Assembly: GCA_963811605.1 (NCBI GenBank)
Contig: CAWESA010000024.1
Span: 186,001 to 250,000, forward strand
Direction: 5' to 3'
Length of the DNA stretch: 64,000 nucleotides
Source of the DNA: CAVQLX01 sp963811605
GTDB taxonomy: Bacteria > Desulfobacterota > Binatia > DP-6
Position numbers and translations under genes: made by a program
Part shown: positions 10,487 to 21,925 of the stretch, in pieces
Layout of the letters: every line of letters starts with the position of its first letter
How positions within the stretch are numbered: the first letter of the stretch is position 1
Notes under the pieces: generated by a model
What the model was told of the DNA's origin: nothing
The model's database searches: none
The model's input: the letters and a program-made list of their open reading frames with translations, nothing else

Positions 10487-11387
10487 GCTCGGTGAACGTG
10501 ACGAAGCGGATGCCCGGGATGCCGCGCAGCACGTGCTGCGCCTCGCGCAAGCCGGACACCTTGCCCGCGGGCAGGTCGACCTGCGTCACGTCGCCGGTGA
10601 TCACCGCCTTGGAGCCGTACCCGAGGCGCGTGAGGAACATCTTCATCTGCTCGGTCGTCGTGTTCTGCGCCTCGTCGAGAATGACGAAGGAGTCGTTCAG
10701 CGTCCGCCCGCGCATGAACGCGAGCGGCGCGACCTCGATCGTGCCCCGCTCGACCAGCTTCCGCGCGCGGTCGAAGTCGACCATGTCGTGCAGGGCATCG
10801 TACAGCGGACGCAGGTACGGGTTCACCTTCTCGGCCAGGTCGCCTGGCAGGAAGCCGAGCTTCTCGCCGGCCTCCACCGCGGGCCGGGTGAGCACGATGC
10901 GGGTGAACGTGTTCTTCATCAGCTCGGCGACGGCCATCGCCATGGCAAGGTACGTCTTGCCGGTCCCGGCGGGCCCGATGCCGAAGACGATGTCGAAGTT
11001 GCGGATCGCGTCGATGTACGATTTCTGGTTGACGCTCTTCGGCGTGATCGTGCGCTTGTGGGCCGAGATGAAGACGGTGTCGAGGAAGATGTCGCGCAGC
11101 CGTGCCGAGCGATCACCCGCCAGGATGCGCAGGGCGTATTCCACGTCGGCGGCGTAGATGGGATAGCCCTGCTCGAGCAGTCCGTAGAGCTGGGTCAGGG
11201 TGCGGGCCGCCAGCTCGCCGGCGACGGCGTCCCCGTCGACGGTGAGTGTGCCGTCCCCGATGTCGATGCGGAGGCCGAGCTCTCGCTCGAGGAGCTTCAC
11301 GTGCTCGTCGTGCTGCCCGAGCAGCTCCCGGAAGAGCGCCTGGTTCCCGAACTGGAGCGGGACGGCCGCGACCGCTGGCTCGCTCAA
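10428..11387 (-). CDS. phoH: PhoH-family P-loop ATPase
   Basis: The 319-residue protein has the PhoH ATPase core: Walker A GPAGTGKTYLA and Walker B FVILDEAQN, preceded by a small N-terminal domain. The family is linked to RNA metabolism through its constant neighbour ybeY. The start is inferred as TTG at 11387, overlapping the alaS stop (TTGA); it gives the expected family length, and an upstream open frame running through alaS is an antisense-like artefact. Four-nucleotide overlap with alaS and 59-nt overlap with ybeY indicate a single translationally coupled operon. Confidence 0.92.
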   Translation of the reverse strand: MSEPAVAAVPLQFGNQALFRELLGQHDEHVKLLERELGLRIDIGDGTLTVDGDAVAGELAARTLTQLYGLLEQGYPIYAADVEYALRILAGDRSARLRDIFLDTVFISAHKRTITPKSVNQKSYIDAIRNFDIVFGIGPAGTGKTYLAMAMAVAELMKNTFTRIVLTRPAVEAGEKLGFLPGDLAEKVNPYLRPLYDALHDMVDFDRARKLVERGTIEVAPLAFMRGRTLNDSFVILDEAQNTTTEQMKMFLTRLGYGSKAVITGDVTQVDLPAGKVSGLREAQHVLRGIPGIRFVTFTERDVVRHPLVQEIIAAYERQ

Positions 11388-14035
11388 GATGACCGGTCGC
11401 TTCCCGCCCCGAGCAGCTCGTAGGCGGCGGCGAGGGCTGCGTCGAGGCGCGTCGGATCCTTGCCGCCGGCCTGCGCGAAGTCGGGCCGGCCGCCCCCGCC
11501 GCCACCGACGAGCGGCGCGAGCTGCTTGATGATGTTGCCGGCGTGGTACGTCTTCGTCAGGTCCTTGGTCACCGCCGCGAGCAGGACGGCGCGGTCGCCG
11601 AGCGTGGCGCCCAGCACCACGATGCCCGACTTGATGCGGTCGCGCAGCTGGTCGGCCATCTCGCGCAAGCCCTTGTCGTCGAGGCCGTCGACACGCGTGG
11701 CGAGCACCGTGACGCCGTTCACCCGCCGGGCGTCCGCGAGCACGTCGCGCGACGCGCCGCCGGCCAGCTTGCCCTGCAGCTCGGCGATCCGCTTCTCCTT
11801 CTCGCGCAGATCGGCGAGCAGCTTCTCGAGCTTCCCGCGGGCCTCGCCCTCGCCCGCCTTCAGCAGCCCGGCGAGGCCGTCGAGCAACCCCTGCTCGCGC
11901 CGCACCTCGGCGATCGCGCCCTGCCCGGTGGTCGCCTCGAGCCGACGCACACCCGCCGCAACGCCGCTCTCGCCGTCGAGATGGAAGAAGCCGATGTCGC
12001 CCGTGCGCGCCACGTGCGTGCCGCCGCACAGCTCGGTCGAGAAGTCGCCCATGCGAATGACGCGTACCCGATCCCCGTACTTGTCGCCGAAGAAGGCGAG
12101 CGCGCCGGCCCTGATGGCGTCGTCGTACGACATCTCCTCGTTCGTCACCGCGGCGTTGGCGCGCACGAAGGCGTTCACCTCGTCCTCGACGGCCCGCAGG
12201 TCGTCGCCGGAGAGCGGCTTGTGGTGGCTGAAGTCGAAGCGGAGCCGGTCCGGGTCGACCAGCGAGCCGGCCTGCTTCACGTGCGTGCCCAGACGTCGGC
12301 GGAGGGCGGCGTGCACCAGGTGGGTGGCCGAATGGTTCAGCCGCACCGCGTCGCGCCGCTCGGGGTCGATCTCGAGGTGGACGCGATCGCCCGCGGCGAT
12401 GGCGCCCCGGCGCACCACCCCGCGGTGTCCGATGACGGCGGGGGCGATCCGGTGCGTGTCGACGATCTCGACGCGGGTGCCGCCCGGCGTCGTGAGCCAG
12501 CCACGATCGCCGACCTGGCCGCCCGACTCGGCGTAGAAGGGGGTCTCCGCCGTGACGACGTCGACCGCCGCCCCCTCACCCACGGGCCCGCGCGTCTCCC
12601 GACCGTCGGCCAGGAGCGCGAGCACCTCGGATTCCCACGCGCCGATGCGATCGCCCACGAAGCGGCTCGTGATGTCCTTCTCCAGGACTTCGGGTGCCGC
12701 GGCGGCATCGGCGAAGCGCTGGGCCGAGCGCCCGCGTTCGCGCTGGCTCGCCATGGCGGCGTCGAAGCCCGCCCGGTCCACCACCATCGACTCGCCGCGC
12801 AGGATGTCCTCGGTCAGATCGAGGGGGAACCCGAAGGTGTCCGAGAGCTTGAAGGCGACCTCGCCGGGCAGGACGCTGCTGCTCTCCTGGCGCGCACGCT
12901 CGACCTCCCCCGCCAGCAGCGCCAGGCCCCGGTCGAGCGTCACGGCGAAGCGCTCTTCCTCGCTGCGCACGACCTCGCGGATGGTCTGCTCGCGCGCCAC
13001 GATCTCGGGGTAGGCGCTGCCCATGGTCGCGACGACCGCGCCCACGACCTCGTGCAGGAACGGCTCGTCGATCCCGAGGAGCTTGCCGTGGCGCGCCGCG
13101 CGTCGCAGCAGGCGGCGGAGCACGTAGCCCCGGCCCTCGTTCGAGGGCACGATCCCCTCGGCGACCAGGAAGGTCACCGCCCGCGCGTGGTCGGCGATGA
13201 CGTTCAGCGAGACGTCGTCGCGCGCGTCGGCGCCGTAGCGCTTGCCGGCAAGGCGCTCGGCGCTGGCGATGATCTGGCGGAAGACGTCGACGTGGTAGTT
13301 CGACGGCACGTCCTGCAGCACCGCCGCGATGCGCTCGAAGCCCATGCCGGTGTCGACGTGCCTCGCCGGCAGGTCGGACAGGGTGCCCGCCGCGTCGCGG
13401 TTGTACTGGATGAAGACGAGGTTCCAGATCTCGACGTAGCGGTCGCAGTCGCCGTTCACCTCGCAGCGATGGGCCGTGCCCTGGCGGTTGCACGCCGACG
13501 GCCCCCGGTCGATGTGGATCTCGGAGCACGGGCCGCACGGGCCCGTGTCCCCCATCTCCCAGAAGTTCTCCTTGTCGAACCGGCCGATGCGATCGCGGCC
13601 GATGTCGGTGGTGTCGCGCCAGAGCGCGTCGGCCTCGTCGTCGTCGACGTGGACCGTGGCGTAGAGCTTGTCCTTGGGCAGCTTCCAGACCTCCGTCAGG
13701 AGCTCCCATGCCCAGCCGATGGCCTCGCGCTTGTAATAGTCGCCGAACGACCAGTTGCCGAGCATCTCGAAGAAGGTGTGGTGGCGCGTGTCGCGCCCCA
13801 CGTCCTCGAGGTCGTTGTGCTTCCCGCTCACGCGCAGGCACTTCTGGCTGTCGGCTGCGCGGCGGTAGGGCCGCGTCTCCGTCCCCAGGAACACGCCCTT
13901 GAACTGCACCATGCCCGCGTTGGTGAAGAGCAGGCTCGGGTCGTTGACCGGCACCAGCGGGCCGCTGGGGACGATCGTGTGCCCCCGCTCCCGGAAGAAG
14001 TCGAGAAAAGACTGCCGAATCTGGTCGCCGGTCAC
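11384..14035 (-). CDS. alaS: Alanine--tRNA ligase
   Basis: AlaRS charges tRNA-Ala. The protein begins with the conserved IRQSFLDFFRERGH helix, and the class II catalytic core, editing domain (zinc-binding residues in the HSATHL and CGGTH motifs) and C-terminal DHHA1 glycine-rich segment are all visible. I chose the GTG at 14035 because it sits just before the conserved N-terminus (883 residues, close to the roughly 875 usual); a TTG at 14071 is an alternative. It is the first gene of the alaS-phoH-ybeY-lnt-prfB-pyrE-like run. A long open frame on the opposite strand is a codon-bias artefact. Confidence 0.96.
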   Translation of the reverse strand: MTGDQIRQSFLDFFRERGHTIVPSGPLVPVNDPSLLFTNAGMVQFKGVFLGTETRPYRRAADSQKCLRVSGKHNDLEDVGRDTRHHTFFEMLGNWSFGDYYKREAIGWAWELLTEVWKLPKDKLYATVHVDDDEADALWRDTTDIGRDRIGRFDKENFWEMGDTGPCGPCSEIHIDRGPSACNRQGTAHRCEVNGDCDRYVEIWNLVFIQYNRDAAGTLSDLPARHVDTGMGFERIAAVLQDVPSNYHVDVFRQIIASAERLAGKRYGADARDDVSLNVIADHARAVTFLVAEGIVPSNEGRGYVLRRLLRRAARHGKLLGIDEPFLHEVVGAVVATMGSAYPEIVAREQTIREVVRSEEERFAVTLDRGLALLAGEVERARQESSSVLPGEVAFKLSDTFGFPLDLTEDILRGESMVVDRAGFDAAMASQRERGRSAQRFADAAAAPEVLEKDITSRFVGDRIGAWESEVLALLADGRETRGPVGEGAAVDVVTAETPFYAESGGQVGDRGWLTTPGGTRVEIVDTHRIAPAVIGHRGVVRRGAIAAGDRVHLEIDPERRDAVRLNHSATHLVHAALRRRLGTHVKQAGSLVDPDRLRFDFSHHKPLSGDDLRAVEDEVNAFVRANAAVTNEEMSYDDAIRAGALAFFGDKYGDRVRVIRMGDFSTELCGGTHVARTGDIGFFHLDGESGVAAGVRRLEATTGQGAIAEVRREQGLLDGLAGLLKAGEGEARGKLEKLLADLREKEKRIAELQGKLAGGASRDVLADARRVNGVTVLATRVDGLDDKGLREMADQLRDRIKSGIVVLGATLGDRAVLLAAVTKDLTKTYHAGNIIKQLAPLVGGGGGGRPDFAQAGGKDPTRLDAALAAAYELLGAGSDRSS

Positions 14036-14194
14036 CGGCAGGGATCTATCGGCTCCGTCCGGAGGCGGCAACCTGTGGACGCCCCTCGCGCGCGGCGGCC
14101 GTATGGCGAGGCCGGCCTCTCCCGGACGCGTCTGCTGCGCGCATGCGCTTCCGCGAGCCCTCCGGCACGCGACACGAGGGGCTCGTTCATCGGC

Positions 14195-15211
14195 TCAGCC
14201 GGTCGGCGCCATCGTGCGGAGCAGCATCTCCGCCATCTCGAAGGGCGCGCCCGTCGGCAGGTTCATGAGCGCCAGCCCGACCCCGTGCCGGCGCCACTCG
14301 ACGAGCTTCTCGCGGCAATGGGCGGGCGGCCCGCAGATGGCGATGGCGTCGATCAGCGCGTCGCTCACCGCGGCCGCCGCCTGCGTGCGCTCGCCGGCGT
14401 TGTACAGGTCGCGGACGCGGTTGGCGGTGTCCTCGAACCCGTAGCGGCAGAAGAGCGCATGGTAGTAGGCTCCCATGCCGCCGATGTAGAAGGAGACCAG
14501 GGGCTTGATCATCGCGCGCGCCACGTCCGCGTCGTCCAGCGGCACGATCGCCATGAAGGGCGCGATCTCGATCGACGCCGGATCCCGCCCCGCGGCGCGG
14601 GCACCGGCGTCGAGCAGGGCGCGGCCGTCGGCGAGATGCTCGTAGGGCCAGAACGTCGGCACCCAGCCGTCGGCGCAGCCCCCGACGACCTCCCGGATGG
14701 CCTTCTCCTGCAGCGATGCGACGTACACCGGCACGGTCGAGCGCAGCGGCGTCATCTCGAGCTTGAAGTGCCGCGCGTCGAAGAGCGTGCTCAGCTCCGG
14801 CTGCAGGCGGTCGCCGCGCCAGAGCGCCCGGCAGATGCCGATGGTCTCCTTCAAATGCGTGAGCGGCTTCGTGTAGGGCACCCCGTGGAAGTTCTCGACG
14901 ACGATCTTCCCGCTGGTGCCGAGGCCGAGGATGGCGCGCCCCTCCGAGATCTCGTCCAGGGTGGCGACGCTCATGGCGAGCAGCCCGGCCGAGCGGCTGA
15001 ACACGTTCGCGATGCCGGTCGCGAGCTTGAGCCGCTTGGTGTGCAGCGCGATCTCGGTGAGCAGCTGGAACTGCTCGTAGGCCCACGCCTCGGGGACCCA
15101 GATCGAGTCGTACCCCAGGTCGTCGGCGAGCTGCGCGATGCGCAGCACCGTCTTGCGATCGTAGCTCTTCCAGAAGGGGACGACGCCGATGCGCTCCATC
15201 GGGGGGACCAT
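14195..15211 (-). CDS. Luciferase-like (LLM class) flavin-dependent oxidoreductase
   Basis: A 338-residue TIM-barrel enzyme of the bacterial-luciferase/F420-dependent superfamily. Its opening IGVVPFWKSYD, the IWVPEAW segment and the ATGIANVFSRS region are characteristic. Members use FMN or F420 to oxidise or reduce diverse substrates; the cofactor cannot be decided by eye. Either ATG 15211 or ATG 15199 could start the protein; the upstream one has a weak GGGA. It is separated by 160 bp from alaS and is divergent from the phosphatase-like gene. Confidence 0.85.
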   Translation of the reverse strand: MVPPMERIGVVPFWKSYDRKTVLRIAQLADDLGYDSIWVPEAWAYEQFQLLTEIALHTKRLKLATGIANVFSRSAGLLAMSVATLDEISEGRAILGLGTSGKIVVENFHGVPYTKPLTHLKETIGICRALWRGDRLQPELSTLFDARHFKLEMTPLRSTVPVYVASLQEKAIREVVGGCADGWVPTFWPYEHLADGRALLDAGARAAGRDPASIEIAPFMAIVPLDDADVARAMIKPLVSFYIGGMGAYYHALFCRYGFEDTANRVRDLYNAGERTQAAAAVSDALIDAIAICGPPAHCREKLVEWRRHGVGLALMNLPTGAPFEMAEMLLRTMAPTG

Positions 15212-15316
15212 CGGGCGATCCCGTACGCGAGTCAAGCCGGCAGCGTCCGGCATCGCCGCGCCGCCGGCCGCGGTCGTGTCACCCGACGTGCGCGTGGTAT
15301 GGTCCTCGCGCGTCTC

Positions 15317-16060
15317 ATGATGTCGCGGCTGATTCCCCTCGAGGGCTGCCTCAACTTCCGCGATCTGGGCGGCTACCCCGCCGCCAGCGCTCGGATCGTA
15401 CGGTGGCGGCAGGTGTTCCGCAGCGACGCGCTGCATCTCCTGACCCCGCAGGACGTCGATCGGCTACGCGACGAGCTGCGCATCCGCGACGTGATCGACC
15501 TGCGCTCGAGCGCCGAGGTGCGCTCCGAGGGACAGGGGCCCCTCGCCGACCAGGACGTCCGCTTCCACCACGTGCCGCTGTTCGACGGCGAGGTGCGGGC
15601 CGAGGACCGTGATCGCGCGGCGCAGATCTCCCTCGCCGACCGCTACGTCTTCCTGGCCGAGCTGGCCAAGGAGCGCATCGGACGCGTCGTCACGACGGTC
15701 GCGACGGCCGAGGCGGGCGCGGTCTTCCACTGTGCGGCGGGCAAGGATCGCACGGGCGTGATCTCGGCCATCCTGCTGGGGCTGCTGGGCGTTCCCGACG
15801 AGGTGATCGTGGCGGACTACGTCGCCACCCGGGAGAACCTGGACGCCATCGTGGAGCGCCTGAATGCCCTCGAGGGCTACCGCACCATCCTCGCCACGTT
15901 GCCGCCGGACACCATGCACGCCGATCCCGAGACCATGCTCGAGTTCCTGGAGCGCCTGCGCGCGGCGCACGGCTCGTTCGAGGACTACGCGGTCGCGGCC
16001 GGGGTGACGGCCGACGCGATCACGACCCTGCGCGAGCGGCTGCTGGCCGATCGGCGCTGA
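15317..16060 (+). CDS. Tyrosine-phosphatase-like protein (Y_phosphatase3/SIW14 type)
   Basis: A 247-residue protein with the N-terminal LNFRDLGGY signature of this family and the P-loop HCAAGKDRTG (C-x5-R), which provides the catalytic Cys and Arg of protein-tyrosine or phosphoinositide phosphatases. The C-terminal half is helical. No signal peptide is seen, so it is probably cytoplasmic. Starts at 15299, 15317 and 15320 are all possible and none has a clear ribosome-binding site. It converges on the sirtuin gene 12 bp downstream. The physiological substrate is unknown. Confidence 0.85.
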   Translation: MMSRLIPLEGCLNFRDLGGYPAASARIVRWRQVFRSDALHLLTPQDVDRLRDELRIRDVIDLRSSAEVRSEGQGPLADQDVRFHHVPLFDGEVRAEDRDRAAQISLADRYVFLAELAKERIGRVVTTVATAEAGAVFHCAAGKDRTGVISAILLGLLGVPDEVIVADYVATRENLDAIVERLNALEGYRTILATLPPDTMHADPETMLEFLERLRAAHGSFEDYAVAAGVTADAITTLRERLLADRR

Positions 16061-16072
16061 GCGCCGCGCTCT

Positions 16073-16839
16073 TCAGCCGGCCGATCGGGACGCACCCGGG
16101 AGGATCAGCCGTGTCACCGCCGGCAGCACCGCTTCGACGGGGTCGTCGATCTTCCAGTCCGCGACCTCGTCGTAGGGCGTCTCCGAGGCGGTGAGGATCG
16201 CGATCCGCGCGCCGCCGCGTCCGGCCACCGGCACCATCTGGTTGATCGGGCCGACGACCAGCGACGTCCCCGCAGCCACGAGCAGGTCGCAGGCCGCCGC
16301 CGCGCCCAGCGCGCGATCGAGGTCGTCCTGCACCAGCGCCTGCCCGAACGAGATGGTCGCCGGCTTCCACGCGGCGCCGCACCCGCAGGACGGGACCCGC
16401 GCGCCCGCCTCCCACGCCGCCTGGGCCACGGCGCGCGGCTCGCGGCGTCCGCAGCGCAGGCACTCGACCGCCGAATCCGTCCCGTGGATGTTCACCAGCC
16501 GCCCAGGCGGAAACCCGCTGCGCTCGTGCAGGCCGTCGACGTTCTGGGTGACGAGCAGCGCGATGCTGCCGGCGGCGGCGAGCGCGGCGAGCGCCCGGTG
16601 CGCCGGATTGGGCTGCGCCGCGCTGATCACCTCCCAGGTCTCGCCCTTGTAGCGCCAGTAGCGCTCCCGCGCCTCCTGGGTGGCGAGAAACTCCTGGATG
16701 GTCACCGGTCGGTACCGCGACCAGCGCCCGCCCGGCGAGCGGAAGTCGGGGATGCCGGACGCGGTCGAGAGCCCCGCCCCCGTGAGCACGACGACGTGGC
16801 GGGCCGCGCGCCAGACGGCCGCCAGCTCGTCGCGCGGGG

Positions 16840-16843
<4 letters not shown>
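16073..16843 (-). CDS. SIR2-family NAD-dependent protein deacylase (sirtuin)
   Basis: The 256-residue protein has the NAD-binding GAGLSTASGIPDFR, the QNVDGLH motif, catalytic His120 and a zinc site from CLRC (128, 131) and CGC (153, 155). Sirtuins remove acyl groups from lysines using NAD. The GTG start overlaps the malate synthase stop (GTGA), so the two should be translated from one message. Linking a deacylase with a glyoxylate-shunt enzyme suggests control of central metabolism by acylation, but that is inference from gene order. Confidence 0.92.
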
Positions 16844-18407
<1,564 letters not shown>

Positions 18408-18411
<4 letters not shown>

Positions 18412-18827
18412 CGGGTCGCCTGCAGCGCCACGACGCCCGCCTTCGCCACCTCGACGTCCTGGTCGCCGGTTCCCGATCCCACGCCGATGCCGCCCACGAC
18501 GTGTCCGTCGACCACGATCGGCAGGCCGCCCTTCAGGTTGGTCACACGCAGGCCGGAGGCCAGCGTGAGCTTGAGCGCGAGCTCCTCGGGCGCATGCCCG
18601 GTGGCGGCGCGCGTCGTGGCGGCGGTCACTGCCTTCTGCGTCGCGGTGTGCTGGCTCAGCACCTTGGCCCCGTCCATGCGCGCGAAGGCCAGCAGGTTGC
18701 CGCCCGCATCCACGACGGCGATGCACTGCGGGACCTCCATCTGCTCCGCCTTGGCCACGGCCGCGTGCAGGACGGCGAGCGCGCCGGCGTGCGTGAGCGT
18801 CATGGAAGGTCTGACGTGGGCGTCCAT
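18408..18827 (-). CDS. GlcG/HbpS-family protein
   Basis: A 139-residue protein with the GlcG/HbpS fold signatures: CIAVVDAGGNLLAFARMDGA, the helix-rich centre, and the C-terminal GGLPIVVDGHVVGGIGVGSG. Members occur in glycolate-oxidase operons or bind haem; the biochemical role is poorly defined. A strong AGGAAGG precedes the ATG. It heads a unit with malate synthase and sirtuin with 4-nt overlap, echoing the E. coli glc operon, where glcG adjoins glcB. Confidence 0.88.
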
Positions 18828-18872
18828 GGGGCCTTCCTACGACGATCCCCCCCGGGGTGCCAGCATCGCGCA

Positions 18873-20210
18873 TCAGTCGGGGGCCCGCTCGTCGAGACGC
18901 CCGTCCCACAGGTATCGCCGCGTCTCGCGCACGACGACGCCGCTCAGCAGGAGCAGCGCGAGCAGGTTCGGGATCGCCATGAGCGCGTTGGTGACGTCCG
19001 CAGCCGCCCACACCACCGGCAGCGGCAACGCCGCACCCACGAAGACCGCGGCCACCCAGAGCCAGCGATAGGGCGTGACGGCGCGCTGGCCGAGCAGGTA
19101 CTCGCACGCCTTCTCGCCATAGTAGGCCCACCCGACGAGAGTCGAGAACACGAAGGTCAGTAGCCCGATGGTGAGGATGAGCGGACCGACCACCGGCAGG
19201 GTCGCGAAGGCCGCAGCCGACAGCGCCGTCCCCTTGGCGCCGCTGACCCAGGCGCCGGAGTTCACCAGGACCAGTCCGGTCATGGCGCAGACGACGACGG
19301 TGTCCCAGAACGTGCCCGTCGCCGAGACGAGCGCCTGGCGCACCGGATTGCGGGTACGCGCGGCGGCGGCGACGATCGGCGCGCTGCCGAGCCCGGACTC
19401 GTTCGAGAACAGTCCGCGCGCGACGCCGTAGCGCATGGCCTCGCGCATGCTGGCGCCGAGGAACCCGCCCACGGCCGCCTGGCCCGAGAATGCGGAGCGC
19501 ACGATGAGCGCGATCGTGTCCGGGAGCGTTGCCGCGTCGCGCACCAGGAGCGTGATGCAGCCGCCGATGTAGAAGATCGCCATGAACGGGACGAGGGCCT
19601 CGCATACGGTGGCGATCGAGCGGATGCCGCCGAGGATCACGGCCGCGGTGAGCAGCGCGAGCGGCAGCCCGGTCACCCAGCGCGGCCAGCTCGTGTGCTC
19701 GCTGACCAGCGACGCGATGGAGTTGGCCTGCACCGTGTTGCCGATGCCGAAGGCGCTGATCGCCGTGAGCGCCGCGAACACGGCGCCGAGCGCCGGCCAT
19801 CCGAGGCCGCGCTCGAGCACGTACATCGGCCCGCCCGCCATCTCGCCGCGCGCGTTGGTCACGCGATAGCGCACGGCGAGCAGGGCCTCGGCGTACTTGG
19901 TGGCGATCCCGAACACCCCCGTGAGCCACATCCAGAGCACCGCGCCGGGACCGCCGGCGGAGATCGCCGTGGCGACGCCGACGACGTTGCCGGTCCCGAT
20001 GGTGGCGGCGAGCGCGGTGGTGAGAGCACCGAACGGCGAGACGTCGCCCGGGCTGTCCGTGTCCCGCGCCACCGACAGCCGGATCGCCGTACCGAGATAC
20101 CGCTGGACGAAGCGCAGGCGGAAGGTGAGGAAGAGGTGCGTCCCGCAGAGCAGCAGGAGCATGGGCGGACCCCATACGAGGTTGCTCAGGTCCTCGAGCA
20201 GCTCGACCAC
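18873..20210 (-). CDS. AGCS-family sodium:alanine (amino acid) symporter
   Basis: The 445-residue polytopic inner-membrane protein has the AGCS signatures, including an N-terminal GTHLFLTFRLRF, ATIGTGNVVGVATAI and GGPMYVLERGLG. Members import alanine or glycine with sodium. A GTG start at 20210 is used because no ATG lies nearby. It is 45 bp upstream of the GlcG gene on the same strand and could be co-transcribed with it. Substrate specificity is not determined by visible motifs. Confidence 0.92.
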   Translation of the reverse strand: MVELLEDLSNLVWGPPMLLLLCGTHLFLTFRLRFVQRYLGTAIRLSVARDTDSPGDVSPFGALTTALAATIGTGNVVGVATAISAGGPGAVLWMWLTGVFGIATKYAEALLAVRYRVTNARGEMAGGPMYVLERGLGWPALGAVFAALTAISAFGIGNTVQANSIASLVSEHTSWPRWVTGLPLALLTAAVILGGIRSIATVCEALVPFMAIFYIGGCITLLVRDAATLPDTIALIVRSAFSGQAAVGGFLGASMREAMRYGVARGLFSNESGLGSAPIVAAAARTRNPVRQALVSATGTFWDTVVVCAMTGLVLVNSGAWVSGAKGTALSAAAFATLPVVGPLILTIGLLTFVFSTLVGWAYYGEKACEYLLGQRAVTPYRWLWVAAVFVGAALPLPVVWAAADVTNALMAIPNLLALLLLSGVVVRETRRYLWDGRLDERAPD

Positions 20211-20309
20211 GCACCACCCCCCTCTCGCCCGCGACTCGGCAGCCGGGTTATCGCACCGGGGTGGCCGGGTCCAGGCTGCGCGCCGGGACCGGGACCGCTG
20301 CGAGGCGGC

Positions 20310-21518
20310 TCACGCCGGCTCGATCCGCAGCGGCAGCGACCGCACGCCGCGGAACACGAAGCTCGGATGCAAGGGCAGCGGAGCGTGATCCAGCCGCCGG
20401 ATGCGGCGCGACCGGGCCAGCAACGTGCCGACGGCCACCTGCGCCTCCAGGCTGGCGAGGCTGGCGCCCAGGCAGTAGTGCGGCCCGAAGCCGAACGCGA
20501 GGTGTCGGCTGTTCTTCCGGCGGATGTCGAAGACCTCCGGTCGTTCGAACACCGCCTCGTCGCGGTTGGCGGACCCGATCCAGCCGATGACGAACTGATC
20601 GGCCGCCACCGGGACGCCGGCGATCTCCGTGGCACGCGTGGCGCGGCGTGGATCCATCTGCACCGGTGACGAGAAGCGCAGCACCTCCTCGATCGCATCG
20701 GCCAGCAGCGTGGGGTCCGCGCGCAGCTCCTCGAGCGCGTCGGGATGCGCGAGGAGCTCGAGGACGGCGTTGCCGATCAGGTTCGTCGTGGTCTCGTTGC
20801 CGGCGACCAGGAGCAGGATGAGCGTCTGGATCATCTCGTCGAACGTCAGCCGCGAGCCTTCGCTCTCGGCCGCGACCAGACCGCTCAGGAGGTCCTCGCG
20901 CGGCTCGCGGCGGCGCTCCTCGACCAGCGGCAGGAAGTAGTCACGCATCTGACGGATGACGGCCCGCTGCTCCTCGAGGCGCTCGAGCGTGGGCGGCGTG
21001 AGCAGGCCGACGCCGAGGTTCCGCACCAGGGCGTCCGACCACGCCTTGAACCGTCCGCGGTCGGCGATCGGGATGCCGATCATCTCGGCGATGACGACGA
21101 CGGGGAGCGGATAGGTCAGCGCAGCCACGAGATCGACCTCGCGCTCGCGCAGCGCCTCGTCCAGCAGCTCGTGGGCGATCGCGTGCAGGCGCGCCTCGAG
21201 TCGGCGGATCATGCGCGGCGTGAACGCCTGGCTCACCAGTCCCCGGAGGCGCGTATGCTCCGGCGGATCGACGCCGAGCATGCTGGGCGGCATGTCGCCG
21301 GGCCGCTCCATGCCGGGAGGAAGCGGAAAGAAGTTCGACCACTGCGCGGGATCGCGCAGGAGCGCCTGCACGTCCTGATGGCGGAACAGGGAGACGACCG
21401 GGAACGTCGGGTGCGCGAACACCGGCTGCTCGCGGCGGCCGCGGGCGTAGAGCGCGTACGGATCGCGCCGCACCGCCTCGTCGAACGGATCGAAGTCGAA
21501 TGGCTCCACGAGCGTCAC
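20310..21518 (-). CDS. Cytochrome P450
   Basis: The 402-residue protein has the bacterial soluble P450 hallmarks: I-helix AGNETT (239-244), the ExxR pair Glu278/Arg281, and the haem-binding loop FGFGPHYCLG with Cys349 as the axial thiolate. It would need ferredoxin and reductase partners, which are not seen nearby. The GTG at 21518 gives the normal family start and lies just past the stop of the NTF2-like gene (4-bp gap). It is the third gene of a dioxygenase > NTF2-like > P450 unit, suggesting stepwise oxidation of a small hydrophobic substrate. Confidence 0.93.
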   Translation of the reverse strand: MTLVEPFDFDPFDEAVRRDPYALYARGRREQPVFAHPTFPVVSLFRHQDVQALLRDPAQWSNFFPLPPGMERPGDMPPSMLGVDPPEHTRLRGLVSQAFTPRMIRRLEARLHAIAHELLDEALREREVDLVAALTYPLPVVVIAEMIGIPIADRGRFKAWSDALVRNLGVGLLTPPTLERLEEQRAVIRQMRDYFLPLVEERRREPREDLLSGLVAAESEGSRLTFDEMIQTLILLLVAGNETTTNLIGNAVLELLAHPDALEELRADPTLLADAIEEVLRFSSPVQMDPRRATRATEIAGVPVAADQFVIGWIGSANRDEAVFERPEVFDIRRKNSRHLAFGFGPHYCLGASLASLEAQVAVGTLLARSRRIRRLDHAPLPLHPSFVFRGVRSLPLRIEPA

Positions 21519-21522
21519 GGCA

Positions 21523-21918
21523 TCACGTCCAGAACTCGTCGACCGCGAACAGATCCCAGACGAACTCCCAGACCTCGACGACCCGTCCGTCCGCGATCCG
21601 CATGCGCAGACAGGTCGGGTTGTCGAGCGTCCGGCCGGCGCGCGTGCCGCGGCCGCGGAACAGCGCCACGGCCTGCGCGTCGTTGGCGAGAACGTCCTCG
21701 AACTCGAGGCGGAAGGTGCCACCGGTCAGCTGCGGCACGCGCATCAGGAGCCGGAGAATCGCGTCCCGTCCCCGGTGCGTTCCGGCGAGCTGGCCGCTGC
21801 GGCCCGGAAAGTGCCACACGGCCTGCTCCGGGATCATCGCCTGGATGGTGGCGAGGTCGGCGCGCTCGAAGGCGGCGAAGAGCGCGCGCACGCGAGCGGC
21901 GTTCGGATGCTCGCTCAT
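21523..21918 (-). CDS. SnoaL/NTF2-like protein
   Basis: A 131-residue single-domain protein with the NTF2/SnoaL pattern: an N-terminal helix (RVRALFAAFERADLATIQAM), a WHFPG strand, and C-terminal beta-strands VVEVWEFVWDLFAVDEFW. Members include polyketide cyclases, isomerases and non-catalytic binding proteins. An ATG at 21918 is preferred over the adjacent GTG. It lies between the phytanoyl-CoA-dioxygenase-like gene (7-bp gap) and the P450 (4-bp gap), so it probably acts on the same substrate. Confidence 0.8.
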   Translation of the reverse strand: MSEHPNAARVRALFAAFERADLATIQAMIPEQAVWHFPGRSGQLAGTHRGRDAILRLLMRVPQLTGGTFRLEFEDVLANDAQAVALFRGRGTRAGRTLDNPTCLRMRIADGRVVEVWEFVWDLFAVDEFWT

Positions 21919-21925
21919 CACTGGC

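Noticed and set aside
11543..15290. Very long open frame on the plus strand opposite alaS and the luciferase-like gene
   Set aside because: It is antisense to strongly conserved genes, has no domain similarity by eye and shows the Arg/Ala/Gly/His composition typical of high-GC shadow frames.
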